Source: Saprospiraceae bacterium
GTDB lineage: Bacteria; Bacteroidota; Bacteroidia; Chitinophagales; Saprospiraceae
NCBI GenBank assembly: GCA_016716335.1
Contig: JADJWN010000002.1
Coordinates: forward strand, 372,001-436,000
Direction: 5' to 3'
DNA: 64,000 nt
In this document: positions 52,448 through 62,169 of the stretch, piece after piece
Position numbering within the stretch: position 1 is the stretch's first letter
Layout: the number at the start of each line of letters is the position of its first letter
Program-made: the position numbers and the translations under genes
The notes under the pieces: model-generated
Told to the model about the DNA's origin: nothing
The model's database searches: none
What the model saw: the letters and a program-made list of their open reading frames with translations, nothing else

Positions 52448-52971
52448 GCGGAATATTCAAAGGCAGAAGATTTACGCCTCCTGCCGATAACTGGCCCACC
52501 AGACCTACCACAGATTTTGCCAAGGAAGGTCTCTATAATATTTTGCAGAACCGGATTGACTTTGAAAGCACAGTGATGCTGGATCTGTTTGGTGGCACCG
52601 GCAATCATTGTTATGAATTCATTTCACGGGGTTGTACCGATGCGACCTATGTGGATAAGTTTCCGGGTTGTGTGCGGTTTGTACGTAAAACTGCCGAAGA
52701 ACTCGGAATCACCGACAAATTGCAGATAGTACAATCGGACGTCTTTAAGTTTTTGAGATTCAATACCAGAAAGTACGATTTTATATTTGCCGGACCTCCT
52801 TATCCTTTGCCCAATCTAAGGTCAATACCTGACGAGATATTCAATAATAATACTCTTAAAGCCGGTGGCCTGTTTGTACTGGAGCATAATCCTGACCATG
52901 ATTTCAGTCAGCATGAGCATTTCATTGAGAAAAGGAATTACGGCACGACAATCTTCAGTTTTTTTAAGTAA
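52435..52971 (+). CDS. rsmD: 16S rRNA (guanine966-N2)-methyltransferase RsmD
   Basis: A 178-residue Rossmann-fold methyltransferase. The N-terminal MRIISGIFKGRRF and RPTTDFAKEGLYNIL motifs are typical for RsmD; the SAM-binding loop reads LDLFGGTGNHCYEFISRG, and the catalytic loop is FAGPPYPLP, where RsmD enzymes usually have D-PPY (here GPPY, Asp replaced by Gly). C-terminal VLEHNPDHDFSQ follows. It overlaps the DUF3822 gene by 13 bases, so translation is probably coupled. Confidence 0.88.
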   Translation: MRIISGIFKGRRFTPPADNWPTRPTTDFAKEGLYNILQNRIDFESTVMLDLFGGTGNHCYEFISRGCTDATYVDKFPGCVRFVRKTAEELGITDKLQIVQSDVFKFLRFNTRKYDFIFAGPPYPLPNLRSIPDEIFNNNTLKAGGLFVLEHNPDHDFSQHEHFIEKRNYGTTIFSFFK

Positions 52972-53001
52972 TCATCGACACGTTGCAGTGTGCCCGCACT
53001 T

Positions 53002-54573
53002 TTACTTTTCTGCCCAGTGTCGGGTGACTTCTGTTTTTTCTATGTAAAGAGAGGTACTTGGATATGCAAAGCTGACTCCTGCTGTCTCAGCAGCCTGCAG
53101 AATATTAAAAATAATGTGCTCTCTGATACTTAACTCAGTCTTGAAATCAGCCGCTTCGATATACACCCTGAAATAAATGTCTTTGGAGGAGGCTGCCAGA
53201 TTGCGCAGGTAAATCATCCATGTATCCGGCTGGATGCTTGGATTGGCAGGTGGGATTTTACGCAGTTCTTCGAGAAAGTCATGAATCTGCGCACTGGGTG
53301 TAGAATATAGTATACTGAGGTTCAGTTCCATAATTCTGAATTTCCGGATTCCGAGATTGGTAATAGTAGCATTGGCGAGATTTCCATTGGGTACTGCGAT
53401 GACGGAGGTGTCAATTTTTCGTATTCTCGTTGTACGGAATCCCACCTTTTCAATGGTACCCTCTGTATCCGGAGTAGTGATAAAATCACCGATCTGAAAG
53501 GGCTTGTCCAGAAAAATCATCACTGAGCCCAGCAGGTTTTTAAAAGTGTCCTGTGCCGCCAGTGCAATAGCCAGACCACCGATAGATGCCCCGGCAATCA
53601 GTGCTGTCACATTTACACCCAGCAAGGACAACATATGCATCAGCGCTACCAGACCTATGATAATTTTGAGCGACTTCATGAGCAGTGGTATCAGCTGGTC
53701 GTCCATTTTGGTCTCCGTTTTTTCTGCTGCCAGAAGCAGATATATTTTGATGATGCTCACCACCTGCAAGGAAGCCAGTACAATGAAAATGGTCTGGATT
53801 ATATCTGCCGTTTTGTGCAGGAATGCAGACACATTCAGATTGAGCAATAACAGAGGAATCAGCCTTTGTATCAGTGCCATCAACATGATGAGACTCACGT
53901 ATTTGGCCAGTTTATACAGTGTTTTGTGATGCTGACGGCCGATATGAATCTTTTCCCAGACTGATTTTTCCAGTACTTTATCCACAAGCCAGGACAAAAT
54001 CAGGTGTAGTAAGAAAATCAATACCACAATAATCGCCATCGCGATATACTGCCACAATGCGATACCGAGATATTTTTCGGAAGATGAGGACGGCAGAGAA
54101 TGCAGGATTTCATCCGCCCACTCCGGAAACACCTCTCGGTACAGACTGTGTATCCTTAGACTGGTTTCTTCTGAGTAGTACCAGGCATCTCCGTATTTTT
54201 TGAGATATATCTCCGGATATTTCTTTGGGAAAAGTCTGAATTCCTGTTTTAATGTAAGGCTGTCTGTGTAATTACTGTCTCTTGGAATGGCGGCAAAATC
54301 AATCTCGAGCCCTTTGGCATCATAAAAATGTTTCAACTCCCGGGCAAATTCTTTTCTTTTTTCGAGATTGTAAATAGGTAAGAAGGCCTGAGCTGCCAAC
54401 GAATCATTGTAATTGTCCTGGGTAAGCTGTGTGATATGAATGACTATCACCTGATGAGGTGTACCCGGCCCCTGACTGTTGATTTCCTGAAAAGCCCATA
54501 AATGAGACAATCCTGTTTTCATCATAAAAAACAGGAGCACAAAATTACTTTTCGCAACAGTTTTCATTTTCAT
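53002..54573 (-). CDS. MscS-family small-conductance mechanosensitive channel
   Basis: About 523 residues. It has a signal peptide, a periplasmic N-terminal region of about 170 residues, TM helices (about 180-205, 230-250, 265-285), and the MscS core: pore helix region ALIAGASIGGLAIALAAQDTFKNLLGS, then DFITTPDTEGTIEKVGFRTTRIR for the beta domain. Start choice is uncertain between nearby ATGs (54588, 54573, 54567). The gene lies downstream of pdxH on the same strand. It protects cells against osmotic downshock. Confidence 0.85.
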   Translation of the reverse strand: MKMKTVAKSNFVLLFFMMKTGLSHLWAFQEINSQGPGTPHQVIVIHITQLTQDNYNDSLAAQAFLPIYNLEKRKEFARELKHFYDAKGLEIDFAAIPRDSNYTDSLTLKQEFRLFPKKYPEIYLKKYGDAWYYSEETSLRIHSLYREVFPEWADEILHSLPSSSSEKYLGIALWQYIAMAIIVVLIFLLHLILSWLVDKVLEKSVWEKIHIGRQHHKTLYKLAKYVSLIMLMALIQRLIPLLLLNLNVSAFLHKTADIIQTIFIVLASLQVVSIIKIYLLLAAEKTETKMDDQLIPLLMKSLKIIIGLVALMHMLSLLGVNVTALIAGASIGGLAIALAAQDTFKNLLGSVMIFLDKPFQIGDFITTPDTEGTIEKVGFRTTRIRKIDTSVIAVPNGNLANATITNLGIRKFRIMELNLSILYSTPSAQIHDFLEELRKIPPANPSIQPDTWMIYLRNLAASSKDIYFRVYIEAADFKTELSIREHIIFNILQAAETAGVSFAYPSTSLYIEKTEVTRHWAEK

Positions 54574-54643
54574 TATATCAATAATCATGAAGTCTGCAAT
54601 TCAAAAGTCACTGCCGGGCAAGACAAATTCAAAAATAGAAAAA

Positions 54644-55283
54644 TCAGGGAGACAATCTTTCGATAATCCATTCTGTATCTCCCAGCCTGTACCGGATTCT
54701 GTCATGAAGTCTGTTGGCTCTGCCCTGCCAGAATTCAAAACTATTGGGAGTGATGAGATAGCCACCCCAGCTGTCTGGTAGAGGGATGTGCTCCTGACCC
54801 TCAAACTCTGTCATCAGTGCCTGCATTTTGTTTTCCAGAAATTTTGCCGGGAATGACGCTGCTTTGTCTGGAAGCCCAGGCTCCGATTCTGCTTTCTCTG
54901 GGCCTTGACTGAAAATACTGCTCTGAGTCTTCTCGCGACAATCTCGTAGCCACCCCTGCTGATTCTTACCTGGCGTTCCAGTTCAGCCATAGAAAGGTCA
55001 TGCTTACATAGGGATTAGTCGCCAATTCGCCGGCTTTTGCACTGTCATAATTGGTGTAAAAACTGAATCCTCCCTGCTCAATACCTTTGAGCAATACAAC
55101 CCTCGCAGATGGAATACCTCTACTGTCAGCCGTAGATAGCGTGAAAGCATTGGGTTCAGGAACATCAGCTCTGACAGCTTCATCAAACCAAAGCCTGAAC
55201 TGATCAAAGGGATCTTTATGCACATCTTTTTCGTCAAGAGTGTGCAACATGTACTCTTTTCGTAAATCTGCGATTTTATTCAT
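54644..55283 (-). CDS. pdxH: Pyridoxamine 5'-phosphate oxidase (three frameshifts)
   Basis: Oxidises pyridoxine/pyridoxamine 5'-phosphate to PLP with FMN. Joined length is about 212 residues, normal for the family. Motifs: LRKEYMLHTLDEKD, FTLSTADSRGIPSARVVLLKG, FSFYTNYDSAKAGEL, then RQVRISGVATRLSRED, SRPRESRIGAWAS and the C-terminal WGGYLITPNSFEFWQGRANRLHDRIRY (positions split by frame). The three breaks are one missing G near 54986, one extra base near 54957 and one extra C on the coding strand (plus GGG at 54849-54851). With all motifs kept, sequence error is the likely cause. It starts only seven bases after the RND gene ends. Confidence 0.85.
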
Positions 55284-55290
55284 ACTGATA

Positions 55291-58200
55291 TTACAAGCTA
55301 ACTTTTTTAATAATACTCCTGCTCAGAATGGTTTTAAGGTAATATACCAACCAGAACATCACAGGCACCACCACCAGTGTGAGGAAGGTGGCAAACACCA
55401 ACCCGTAAATCACAGTCCATGCCATAGGTCCCCAGATTGCTGTGTTGTCTCCTCCCACAAAAAACTCAGGATCAAGCCTCGATACAAAACTAAAGAAATT
55501 TATGTTAAAACCTATGGCCAGCGGGATTAATCCGAGCACCGTGGTAATAGCAGTAAGCAATACCGGTCTGAGACGGGTAGCACCGGCCTGAATAATGGTT
55601 TCCTTCACTTCATCAAAACTGAGTTGATTTTCGTGTATATAACCTGCTTCTTCCATTTTGCGGCGAATCAGCAATTGGGTGTAATCAATAAGCACAATAG
55701 CATTATTGACCACTACTCCGGCCAGCGAAATGATTCCTACTCCTGAGAAAATCACGGAAATCGTAGAACCCGTAATGGAGTAGCCCAAAAATACCCCGAT
55801 GGTACTGAAAAGTACAGAAAGTATAATGATGAAGGGCTTGCTGAAAGAATTGAACTGCGACACCAGAATGATAAAAATCAGGAAAGTAGCTACCAGAAAT
55901 GCAGTAGTGAGGAATCCCATGTCCTCTGCCTGTTGTTGCTGCTGACCTGTGAATTCATAGGTGAAGCCGGCGGGCATTTCATATCTTGACATCCCTTCTT
56001 TCAATCTGGCTACAATATCATTTTCATTGTATCCCGTCAACACGTTGGAATATATGGTCAGTACCCTTTCGCCATTTTTACGTTTTATTGAGTTGTATGT
56101 AGTGGAATATTCTGTCTTGGCCACTGCAGAGACAGGTACCTGGGCAATCCGTCCGTTGGCGGGATTTCTGAAGGTGATTTTTTGATTCATCAGATTTTCA
56201 ATACTGTTTCGGTACTGCTCATCCGCCCGTACTACGATGGGATATTCTTCTTCACCTTCCTTGTATTTGGATACTTCCTTGCCGAAAATAGAAGTCCTGA
56301 GTGCCATTGAAATACTGTAGGTGGACAGTTCATATCGTCTCGCTGCTTCACGGTCTATGTGTACCAGCAGCTCAGGTTTGCCCAGCTGAACATCCGATTT
56401 CAGTTCTTCAATGCCCGGAATATTCAGGGAATTCATATACTGTTTGACTTTTTCTCCCAGTACGAGCAGGGTATCAATATTGTCCCCTCTGATTTCCAGA
56501 TTCACAGGCTTACCTGCCGGGGGACCGTTGGCATTTTTATCGAAGACAATCTCCACACCCGGATAATCTTTGACTTCGCTTCTCAGACTTTCGAGAATTT
56601 CAGTTGTGGATATTCCATCCCGATCTTTGGCAGGTACAAATGAAACCGTAATCCTCGCTTTGTGTGGAGTGACTCCGGGTTCAGGCGGAGTATTGGGGTC
56701 GGCTGTATTCTCTCCGATCTGAGTGAGGACGGCTTCGACGATCTGCCTTTTATCTGAGATAATACGCTGAATTCTGCTTTCGATATCTCTGACCAATCTG
56801 TTGGTCGCCTCAATATCCGTACCCAGCGGAAGTTCGATAAATGCATTGATATAAACCGGATCTGCATCGGGAAAAAACTCCACTTTAGGCTTGCGGATAC
56901 CCAGCAGGATAATGGAAAAAATCAATAATCCGAAAGTTCCGGCAAATATAAACCCCGGCCATTTTTTGCTGAGCGATAAGGTAACAAAGTTGCGGTATGC
57001 GTTTTCAAGTCTGGGCAGAAAAACATTCTGAAATCTGAAAGCAACAGGCCGGAGTACAAAAAAATTGAATAAGGTAATGGCAGAGACAATCCACATCAGA
57101 TTTCTGAAAGCCTCACTGCCGGCGAAATGGGCTGCTACACTAAGCAGTAGCATAATACCCACTCCTTTCAATATATTTTTGCGCCGTCTGGCCAAAGTAT
57201 TCTCATCCGGTGCAGCAGTGTCCAGCTTCATAAATCTGGATGCCACCACAGGATTGATGACCAATGCCACAAACAGGGAGGATGTAAGTACGATGATGAG
57301 GGTGATGGGGAAATATTTCATGAATTCACCCATGATGCCTGGCCAGAATCCCAGAGGAATAAAGGCTGCCAGGGTGGTGGCAGTGGAGGCAATGATGGGA
57401 ATGGCTATCTCACCCACGCCGTACTTTGCGGCTGTAACGGGTGAAAAACCGTTCTGCACATACCGGTACATGTTTTCTACCGCTACGATTGCATTATCCA
57501 CCAACATACCCAAAGCCAGTATTAAAGCAAAAAGTACCACAATATTCAGCGTGATGCCCATGATATTGAGTATCAATATTCCCATCAGCATAGACAGGGG
57601 AATGGACAATCCTACAAAGGAAGCATTCCTCAATCCCAAAAAGAATAATAACACCAAGGTGACGAGGATGACCCCTGAGATGATACTGTTTTCGAGATTG
57701 CTCAGTTCATTTCTGGTGTTGACAGACTGGTCGTTGAACTTTGTAATCCTGATGTCAGAAGGAATGTCCTTTTTTGCATCCGCCAGTACCTGATCGAGAT
57801 TATCAATGGCTGCAAGAAGGTTTTGTCCCCTTCTCTTTATCACATCCAGTGATATAACCGGCAAAGAATCTGATCTGGCATAACTAGTCCGGTCTTTATA
57901 TTCATAAGTCACCGTAGCTATATCCTTAAGGAAAACAGGTCTCTGATTTTCAGATTTGACTATCATATTTTCAATTTCCTCCACGTTGGTAAACTGACCT
58001 ATGATACGTACGGCTCTCTTAAAATCATTTTTAATCAATTCTCCGCCAGACATGGTGAGGTTTTCTGCCGAGACAGCATTTTCTATATCATTGTAGGAGA
58101 TTTTAAGAGACTGCATTTTGAGCAGGTCCACATCTATCCTGATCTCTCTGTCCAATGCGCCTTTTATATCGACCTTGGAGATCTGCCGGATATTCTCTAT

Positions 58201-58716
58201 CCTGTCTTTGAGCATCTCAGCATAGAGTTTCAGCTCATCCACAGAGTAATTACCCGACATATTGACCGTCACGACAGGTATCTCTGAGAGATTGATCTCC
58301 TGTACATTGGGTTCATCGGTGAGATCCTTTGGCAGGTCAGGTTTGGCTTTGTCCACGGCATCCTTAACTTTTCTGACCACATTTTCCATTTCGAGGTCGG
58401 CCTCAAACTCCGCTATGATGACGGAATAGTCCTGGATGGAGGTAGAATTGACATTTTTGATACCTGTGATACTTTCGATCTGCTTTTCCAAAGGTCTTGT
58501 GACCAGATTTTCTATTTCCACTGCCGAGTTTCCGAAATAGGGAGTATTGATGAAAACAGTGGGAAGTGAGGCTTCCGGAAATTGCTCTTTGGGCATGGAA
58601 TTGTAAGACTGTATTCCAAACAGCAATAACATAAATCCGATGATGAATACGCTGGTAGAGTTATCTACGGCCAGAGAACTTAAGCCGAATTCTTTTAATT
58701 TTTCCTTTATCTTCAT
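55291..58716 (-). CDS. RND-family efflux transporter permease
   Basis: A 1,141-residue inner-membrane RND pump. Features: N-terminal TM1 followed by MPKEQFPEASLPTVFI, TM cluster with the relay-type motif LGMLVDNAIVAVENMYR in TM4 (Asp present, second Asp replaced by Asn as in many RND proteins), large periplasmic porter domains (PGVEIVFDKNANGPPAGKPV), and the second half with LAGVVVNNAIVLIDYTQL. There is an extra hydrophobic segment after the sixth TM region (about 500-560). It forms a tripartite system with the HlyD and TolC proteins encoded upstream and is controlled by the TetR gene at the operon head. Substrate unknown. Confidence 0.9.
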   Translation of the reverse strand: MKIKEKLKEFGLSSLAVDNSTSVFIIGFMLLLFGIQSYNSMPKEQFPEASLPTVFINTPYFGNSAVEIENLVTRPLEKQIESITGIKNVNSTSIQDYSVIIAEFEADLEMENVVRKVKDAVDKAKPDLPKDLTDEPNVQEINLSEIPVVTVNMSGNYSVDELKLYAEMLKDRIENIRQISKVDIKGALDREIRIDVDLLKMQSLKISYNDIENAVSAENLTMSGGELIKNDFKRAVRIIGQFTNVEEIENMIVKSENQRPVFLKDIATVTYEYKDRTSYARSDSLPVISLDVIKRRGQNLLAAIDNLDQVLADAKKDIPSDIRITKFNDQSVNTRNELSNLENSIISGVILVTLVLLFFLGLRNASFVGLSIPLSMLMGILILNIMGITLNIVVLFALILALGMLVDNAIVAVENMYRYVQNGFSPVTAAKYGVGEIAIPIIASTATTLAAFIPLGFWPGIMGEFMKYFPITLIIVLTSSLFVALVINPVVASRFMKLDTAAPDENTLARRRKNILKGVGIMLLLSVAAHFAGSEAFRNLMWIVSAITLFNFFVLRPVAFRFQNVFLPRLENAYRNFVTLSLSKKWPGFIFAGTFGLLIFSIILLGIRKPKVEFFPDADPVYINAFIELPLGTDIEATNRLVRDIESRIQRIISDKRQIVEAVLTQIGENTADPNTPPEPGVTPHKARITVSFVPAKDRDGISTTEILESLRSEVKDYPGVEIVFDKNANGPPAGKPVNLEIRGDNIDTLLVLGEKVKQYMNSLNIPGIEELKSDVQLGKPELLVHIDREAARRYELSTYSISMALRTSIFGKEVSKYKEGEEEYPIVVRADEQYRNSIENLMNQKITFRNPANGRIAQVPVSAVAKTEYSTTYNSIKRKNGERVLTIYSNVLTGYNENDIVARLKEGMSRYEMPAGFTYEFTGQQQQQAEDMGFLTTAFLVATFLIFIILVSQFNSFSKPFIIILSVLFSTIGVFLGYSITGSTISVIFSGVGIISLAGVVVNNAIVLIDYTQLLIRRKMEEAGYIHENQLSFDEVKETIIQAGATRLRPVLLTAITTVLGLIPLAIGFNINFFSFVSRLDPEFFVGGDNTAIWGPMAWTVIYGLVFATFLTLVVVPVMFWLVYYLKTILSRSIIKKVSL

Positions 58717-58762
58717 TTTCTGAATGGTTGATCGATGGAGAATGTTTGAATGTAACGCCGGA

Positions 58763-59908
58763 TTATGACTCTATTTTGAGTATTGTTCCGTCAGATACAG
58801 TGCGGGCACCTTTTACGATGATTTTGTCGCCCTTATTGAGTCCTGAGGTTACGACCACTTTGCCGTCTGCACTTTCACCGGTTTCTATATATTTCTTGGC
58901 GGCGGTCAGCACATCGCCTGACTCCTGTATGACATAGACATATTTCCTCCCATTGACTTCCTGCTGTACCAGATCCACAGAGATAGAGACTGCATCTTTG
59001 ATGGTCAGGTCGTTGACCTTGACGATAGAGAGCAGATTGGGCTTCAGACTGCCGTCCGGATTATCTATCCATACCTCCATCTTGAAGGTACGGTTGGCCG
59101 GATCTATGGTGCGGCCCAATTGGCTGACCCTTTGCTTCATCTCCTTTCCGAGTGCCGGAAAGCTGAGTGAAATCGGATCTCCGGTTTTGATTTTGCCCAG
59201 GTAACTCTCCGGTACATCGGCCACCACCTTGACTTTAGATACATTCAGCAATCGTACCACCGGTGTACCGGGAGCGGTCATCTCCCCTTCTTTCATCAGC
59301 AGCATATCCACAATACCATTTATGGGAGCATACACATTCCTTTTCTTCAGCTGTGTTTCGAGTGTCTGCAGGCTTTTTTCGGTTCTTTCCTTTGTATTTT
59401 TAGCCTGGAGATACTGGACTTCAGAGCCGATATTCTGTTCCCACAATCTTTTCTGCCGCTCATAGACATCATTGGCGAGATCCAATGCTTTGAGTACTTC
59501 TTCCTTTTGTTTTTCCAGGCTTTCTGCATCCATGGTAGCGATGAGCTGGCCTTTCTTTACATTTTGGCCTTCTTTTACAGCCAGTCTTACTATCCGGCCC
59601 CCGAGTTCGCTGGATGCATTGACGATATCATTGGGTTCGACTACAGCCTGAAGATCTATGTACCGGTTGAATACATCCGCTTTCACTGTATCATAAGTGA
59701 CACTGACTACGACTTTGTTTTCATTGGGGAAAAGGGCGTTTACCTCAGCAGTACGACTTTCTATTTCTTTTTCGAGAGCCGCAAGCTGAGCTTTTTTTTC
59801 TTCGAGTAATTGTTTTTTGGCCTCAGGGCTATCCTGATTGACAATGGAGGGTTGGTTGCAGGATGCGATGAGCAGCAGGCCTGAAAATATGTACACAAGT
59901 GTTTTCAT
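58763..59908 (-). CDS. RND periplasmic adaptor (membrane fusion protein), lipoprotein
   Basis: A 381-residue adaptor protein joining the RND pump to TolC. It is a lipoprotein (LLIASCNQ, Cys17), then a coiled-coil stretch (AKKQLLEEKKAQLAALEKEIESR), the barrel-sandwich/lipoyl half with GGRIVRLAVKEGQNVKKGQLIATMD, an alpha-hairpin (about 125-170), APINGIVDMLLMKEGEMTAPGTPVVRL, and a beta-barrel domain ending in the C-terminal membrane-proximal domain VTSGLNKGDKIIVKGARTV. It lies between the TolC and RND genes, as usual. Confidence 0.92.
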   Translation of the reverse strand: MKTLVYIFSGLLLIASCNQPSIVNQDSPEAKKQLLEEKKAQLAALEKEIESRTAEVNALFPNENKVVVSVTYDTVKADVFNRYIDLQAVVEPNDIVNASSELGGRIVRLAVKEGQNVKKGQLIATMDAESLEKQKEEVLKALDLANDVYERQKRLWEQNIGSEVQYLQAKNTKERTEKSLQTLETQLKKRNVYAPINGIVDMLLMKEGEMTAPGTPVVRLLNVSKVKVVADVPESYLGKIKTGDPISLSFPALGKEMKQRVSQLGRTIDPANRTFKMEVWIDNPDGSLKPNLLSIVKVNDLTIKDAVSISVDLVQQEVNGRKYVYVIQESGDVLTAAKKYIETGESADGKVVVTSGLNKGDKIIVKGARTVSDGTILKIES

Positions 59909-59936
59909 ATGATGGTCAAATGTTTATAAGGTTGAA

Positions 59937-61310
59937 TTAAATTTTTCCAATGGCTTTTTGAAAATCGGTATAGGCAGTAAGCAGATCATAGACGGCATTG
60001 ATATACACGCTTTGAGCCTGATACAGACTTGCTTCAGCCTGTATAACCTCCACGCTGGAACCAACCCCTTCTCTGAATTTTATCAGCGTTTTTTCGTAAA
60101 TACCCTGTGAAATTTTCAGGGCATTTTGTCTTGCAGTGACCACCTCTCTGGCATTCGCCAGGGCTGATGAACTGTTGCGGATTTCCATCAAAGTGGCTTT
60201 TTCAAAAGTTTCCTTTTCAAGATTGGCCTTTTCGATATTCAGACGGGTTCGCTGGATTTTGGCACTTTTATCACCACCATCATAAATAGGTACATTGATG
60301 GCGAGACCCACTGCCGATTGCGGAATAAAACCTGTCTCCTGATTGCTGAAAAGATTGCGACGGAACAAGGATGCCTGACCATTGACAAATGCCCTGACAG
60401 TTGGCAGGTACCCTGCCTTGATTCTGCTCAAATCAATATTATTCAGTTCAAGACCCTTGGATATCACCTGCATCTCGGGTCTCTGACCTACATATTCGGA
60501 TTCATTGATCAAGGAGGTTTCCAATGGAATATTCGTCAGATCAGTCAGGTTGTCAGAAAGGCTGATAGGCTGGAGCAGTGGAAAATTCATCTGAAATTTC
60601 AGAGCATTTTTGCTAACTTCCGTCAGTTGTTTCATTCTCTTGATTTCGATATCAATATTGTCGGCAGAAAGCGTCAGACGATCTACGTCCAATTGCTCGG
60701 CAAAACCATTCTGATACATGGCCCGCACTTCTTTGAGGGATGCTGCCACATTGGATTTATTTTTTTCAAGAATGGAGAGATTTTCCTGAGCGATAAGAAC
60801 ACCCAGATAAGCCTGAGTGATTTTTTGTCTGATATCTCTTTCGGTTACTGCTTTTTCGGCAGCGACGAGCTCCTTATACAGTTTGGCTGCTTTGACACCG
60901 TATAAATATGAGCCGTCAAAGACCATGGAGGATAATTCTGCACCGGCGACTAATTGATGAGGCTGGAACAATGTAAATTTGAAGGATGCCGGAGGTCCGA
61001 GCTCCCTTCTTGGTATGACGTTTTCATCAAAGAGTACATTGTAGATGGTGGGTGAGATAAAATCCTGGAGCGGCTGAGCCGGCACCGCAAAAAAGTACTG
61101 ATAATTGATGAAGGAATTCAGCTTCGGAAGACCGATAGCTTTAAATTCCCTGATCTGAGATACAGCATCTCTTTCTGCAACATCCTTGGTTTTGAGCTCC
61201 AGGTTGTTTTTTAAGGCATAGTCTATGGCCTGTTCAAGACTGAATGTCTGCTGTGCATGGAGCCCGCCAAAAGCTGTCAGAAACAATACGAATAACGATT
61301 TTTTAAGCAT
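59937..61310 (-). CDS. TolC-family outer-membrane efflux protein
   Basis: About 457 residues with a signal peptide (ending GGLHAQ) and the duplicated helix-rich OEP fold: FSLEQAIDYALKNNLELKTKDVAERDAVSQI in the first repeat and VGQRPEMQVISKGLELNNIDLSRIKAGYLPTV in the second; AEASLYQAQSVYINAVYDLLTAYTDFQKAIGKI at the C terminus. The start is placed at 61310 (MLKKSLFVLF), after which the signal sequence begins. It forms the outer-membrane exit duct for the RND pump encoded in the same operon. The tetR stop is 26 bases upstream. Confidence 0.92.
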   Translation of the reverse strand: MLKKSLFVLFLTAFGGLHAQQTFSLEQAIDYALKNNLELKTKDVAERDAVSQIREFKAIGLPKLNSFINYQYFFAVPAQPLQDFISPTIYNVLFDENVIPRRELGPPASFKFTLFQPHQLVAGAELSSMVFDGSYLYGVKAAKLYKELVAAEKAVTERDIRQKITQAYLGVLIAQENLSILEKNKSNVAASLKEVRAMYQNGFAEQLDVDRLTLSADNIDIEIKRMKQLTEVSKNALKFQMNFPLLQPISLSDNLTDLTNIPLETSLINESEYVGQRPEMQVISKGLELNNIDLSRIKAGYLPTVRAFVNGQASLFRRNLFSNQETGFIPQSAVGLAINVPIYDGGDKSAKIQRTRLNIEKANLEKETFEKATLMEIRNSSSALANAREVVTARQNALKISQGIYEKTLIKFREGVGSSVEVIQAEASLYQAQSVYINAVYDLLTAYTDFQKAIGKI

Positions 61311-61336
61311 ACTGGCTGATTTTGAAAAGTGTTCTG

Positions 61337-61928
61337 TCAAAATTGGATGTTTTTCATTTTTTCCCTTCCCGTATCAGATACCAATCCGTACAGATGATAC
61401 AGCAGCATCTGTATGACCAGCTTTTGCCGGTCAAACTCGGTGAGTGGAAAATAATCTTCATTTACTATGTTGGTAGATTTGGTCACATATAGTCTGGCAA
61501 TAATTTTGGCATCGATGTCGGATCTGTACAGGCCCTCCCGGATTCTCTCTGTATATTATTGTATATCACATTCTCTATAAAGCTGAAATGCTGGGTTTCA
61601 ATCAGTTTCCATACCTGTGGATGATATTTCTTAAGATCAAATATCAGGGATGGTTGTATCTTTCTTAGGAATACCAATACATGACGTGTGATGGAGACCA
61701 TTTCATCCAAGGCATCTGCCGAATGTGATATAATCTCCGAAATCTCTTTTTCATTCTGATTGAGATGCTTCTGTATGACTTTGACTACCAGCTCCTCTTT
61801 ATTATTGATAAAGGTGTATATGGTTTTTTGGAAATACCCAGAGTTCGGCATAAGTCATCCATACTTACACTTTTGACACCATATTTCATAAAAAGGTCCA
61901 GTGCTGTCTGCCAGATTACATCCTTCAT
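61337..61928 (-). CDS. TetR/AcrR-family transcriptional regulator (two frameshifts)
   Basis: About 196 residues when joined; probable repressor of the downstream efflux operon. The N-terminal helix-turn-helix reads MKDVIWQTALDLFMKYGVKSVSMDDLCRTLGISKKTIYTFINNKEELV once one A is added to the A6 run (plus T6 at 61824-61829). A second missing base near 61541-61546 restores NNIQRGIREGLYRSDIDAKIIARLY and a C terminus ending MKNIQF at 61339. The C-terminal ligand-binding domain is helical, as usual. An inverted repeat 38 bases upstream of the start is a candidate operator. Confidence 0.87.
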
Positions 61929-61965
61929 GAGGTTGTGGGGATAATTTATGACCGGTAAAACGCAG

Positions 61966-61991
61966 GAAACTTTCAATTGTTTTAAAGTTTC
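61966..61991. promoter_or_regulatory. Inverted repeat, candidate operator of the TetR regulator
   Basis: GAAACTTT (61966-61973) and AAAGTTTC (61984-61991) form a perfect eight-base inverted repeat with a ten-base spacer, located 38 bases upstream of the TetR start codon. A further copy of TAAAGTTT follows at about 61992-61999. Such palindromes upstream of tetR genes are typical autoregulatory sites; binding is inferred. Confidence 0.5.
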
Positions 61992-62169
61992 TAAAGTTTT
62001 TTAAAATTTTTTTACCCTTTTAAATGATTCTCAAAAAGATCATAGCGCAGACGCATTACTCTTTGCCTGTAAAGCAAACAAAATATGGTTACTCGCTGAA
62101 ATCAATTCTATGGATATGCGTTAATCAACGATGGAATAGGCTAAATAGCAGACAATCGGAATGGAGGGG

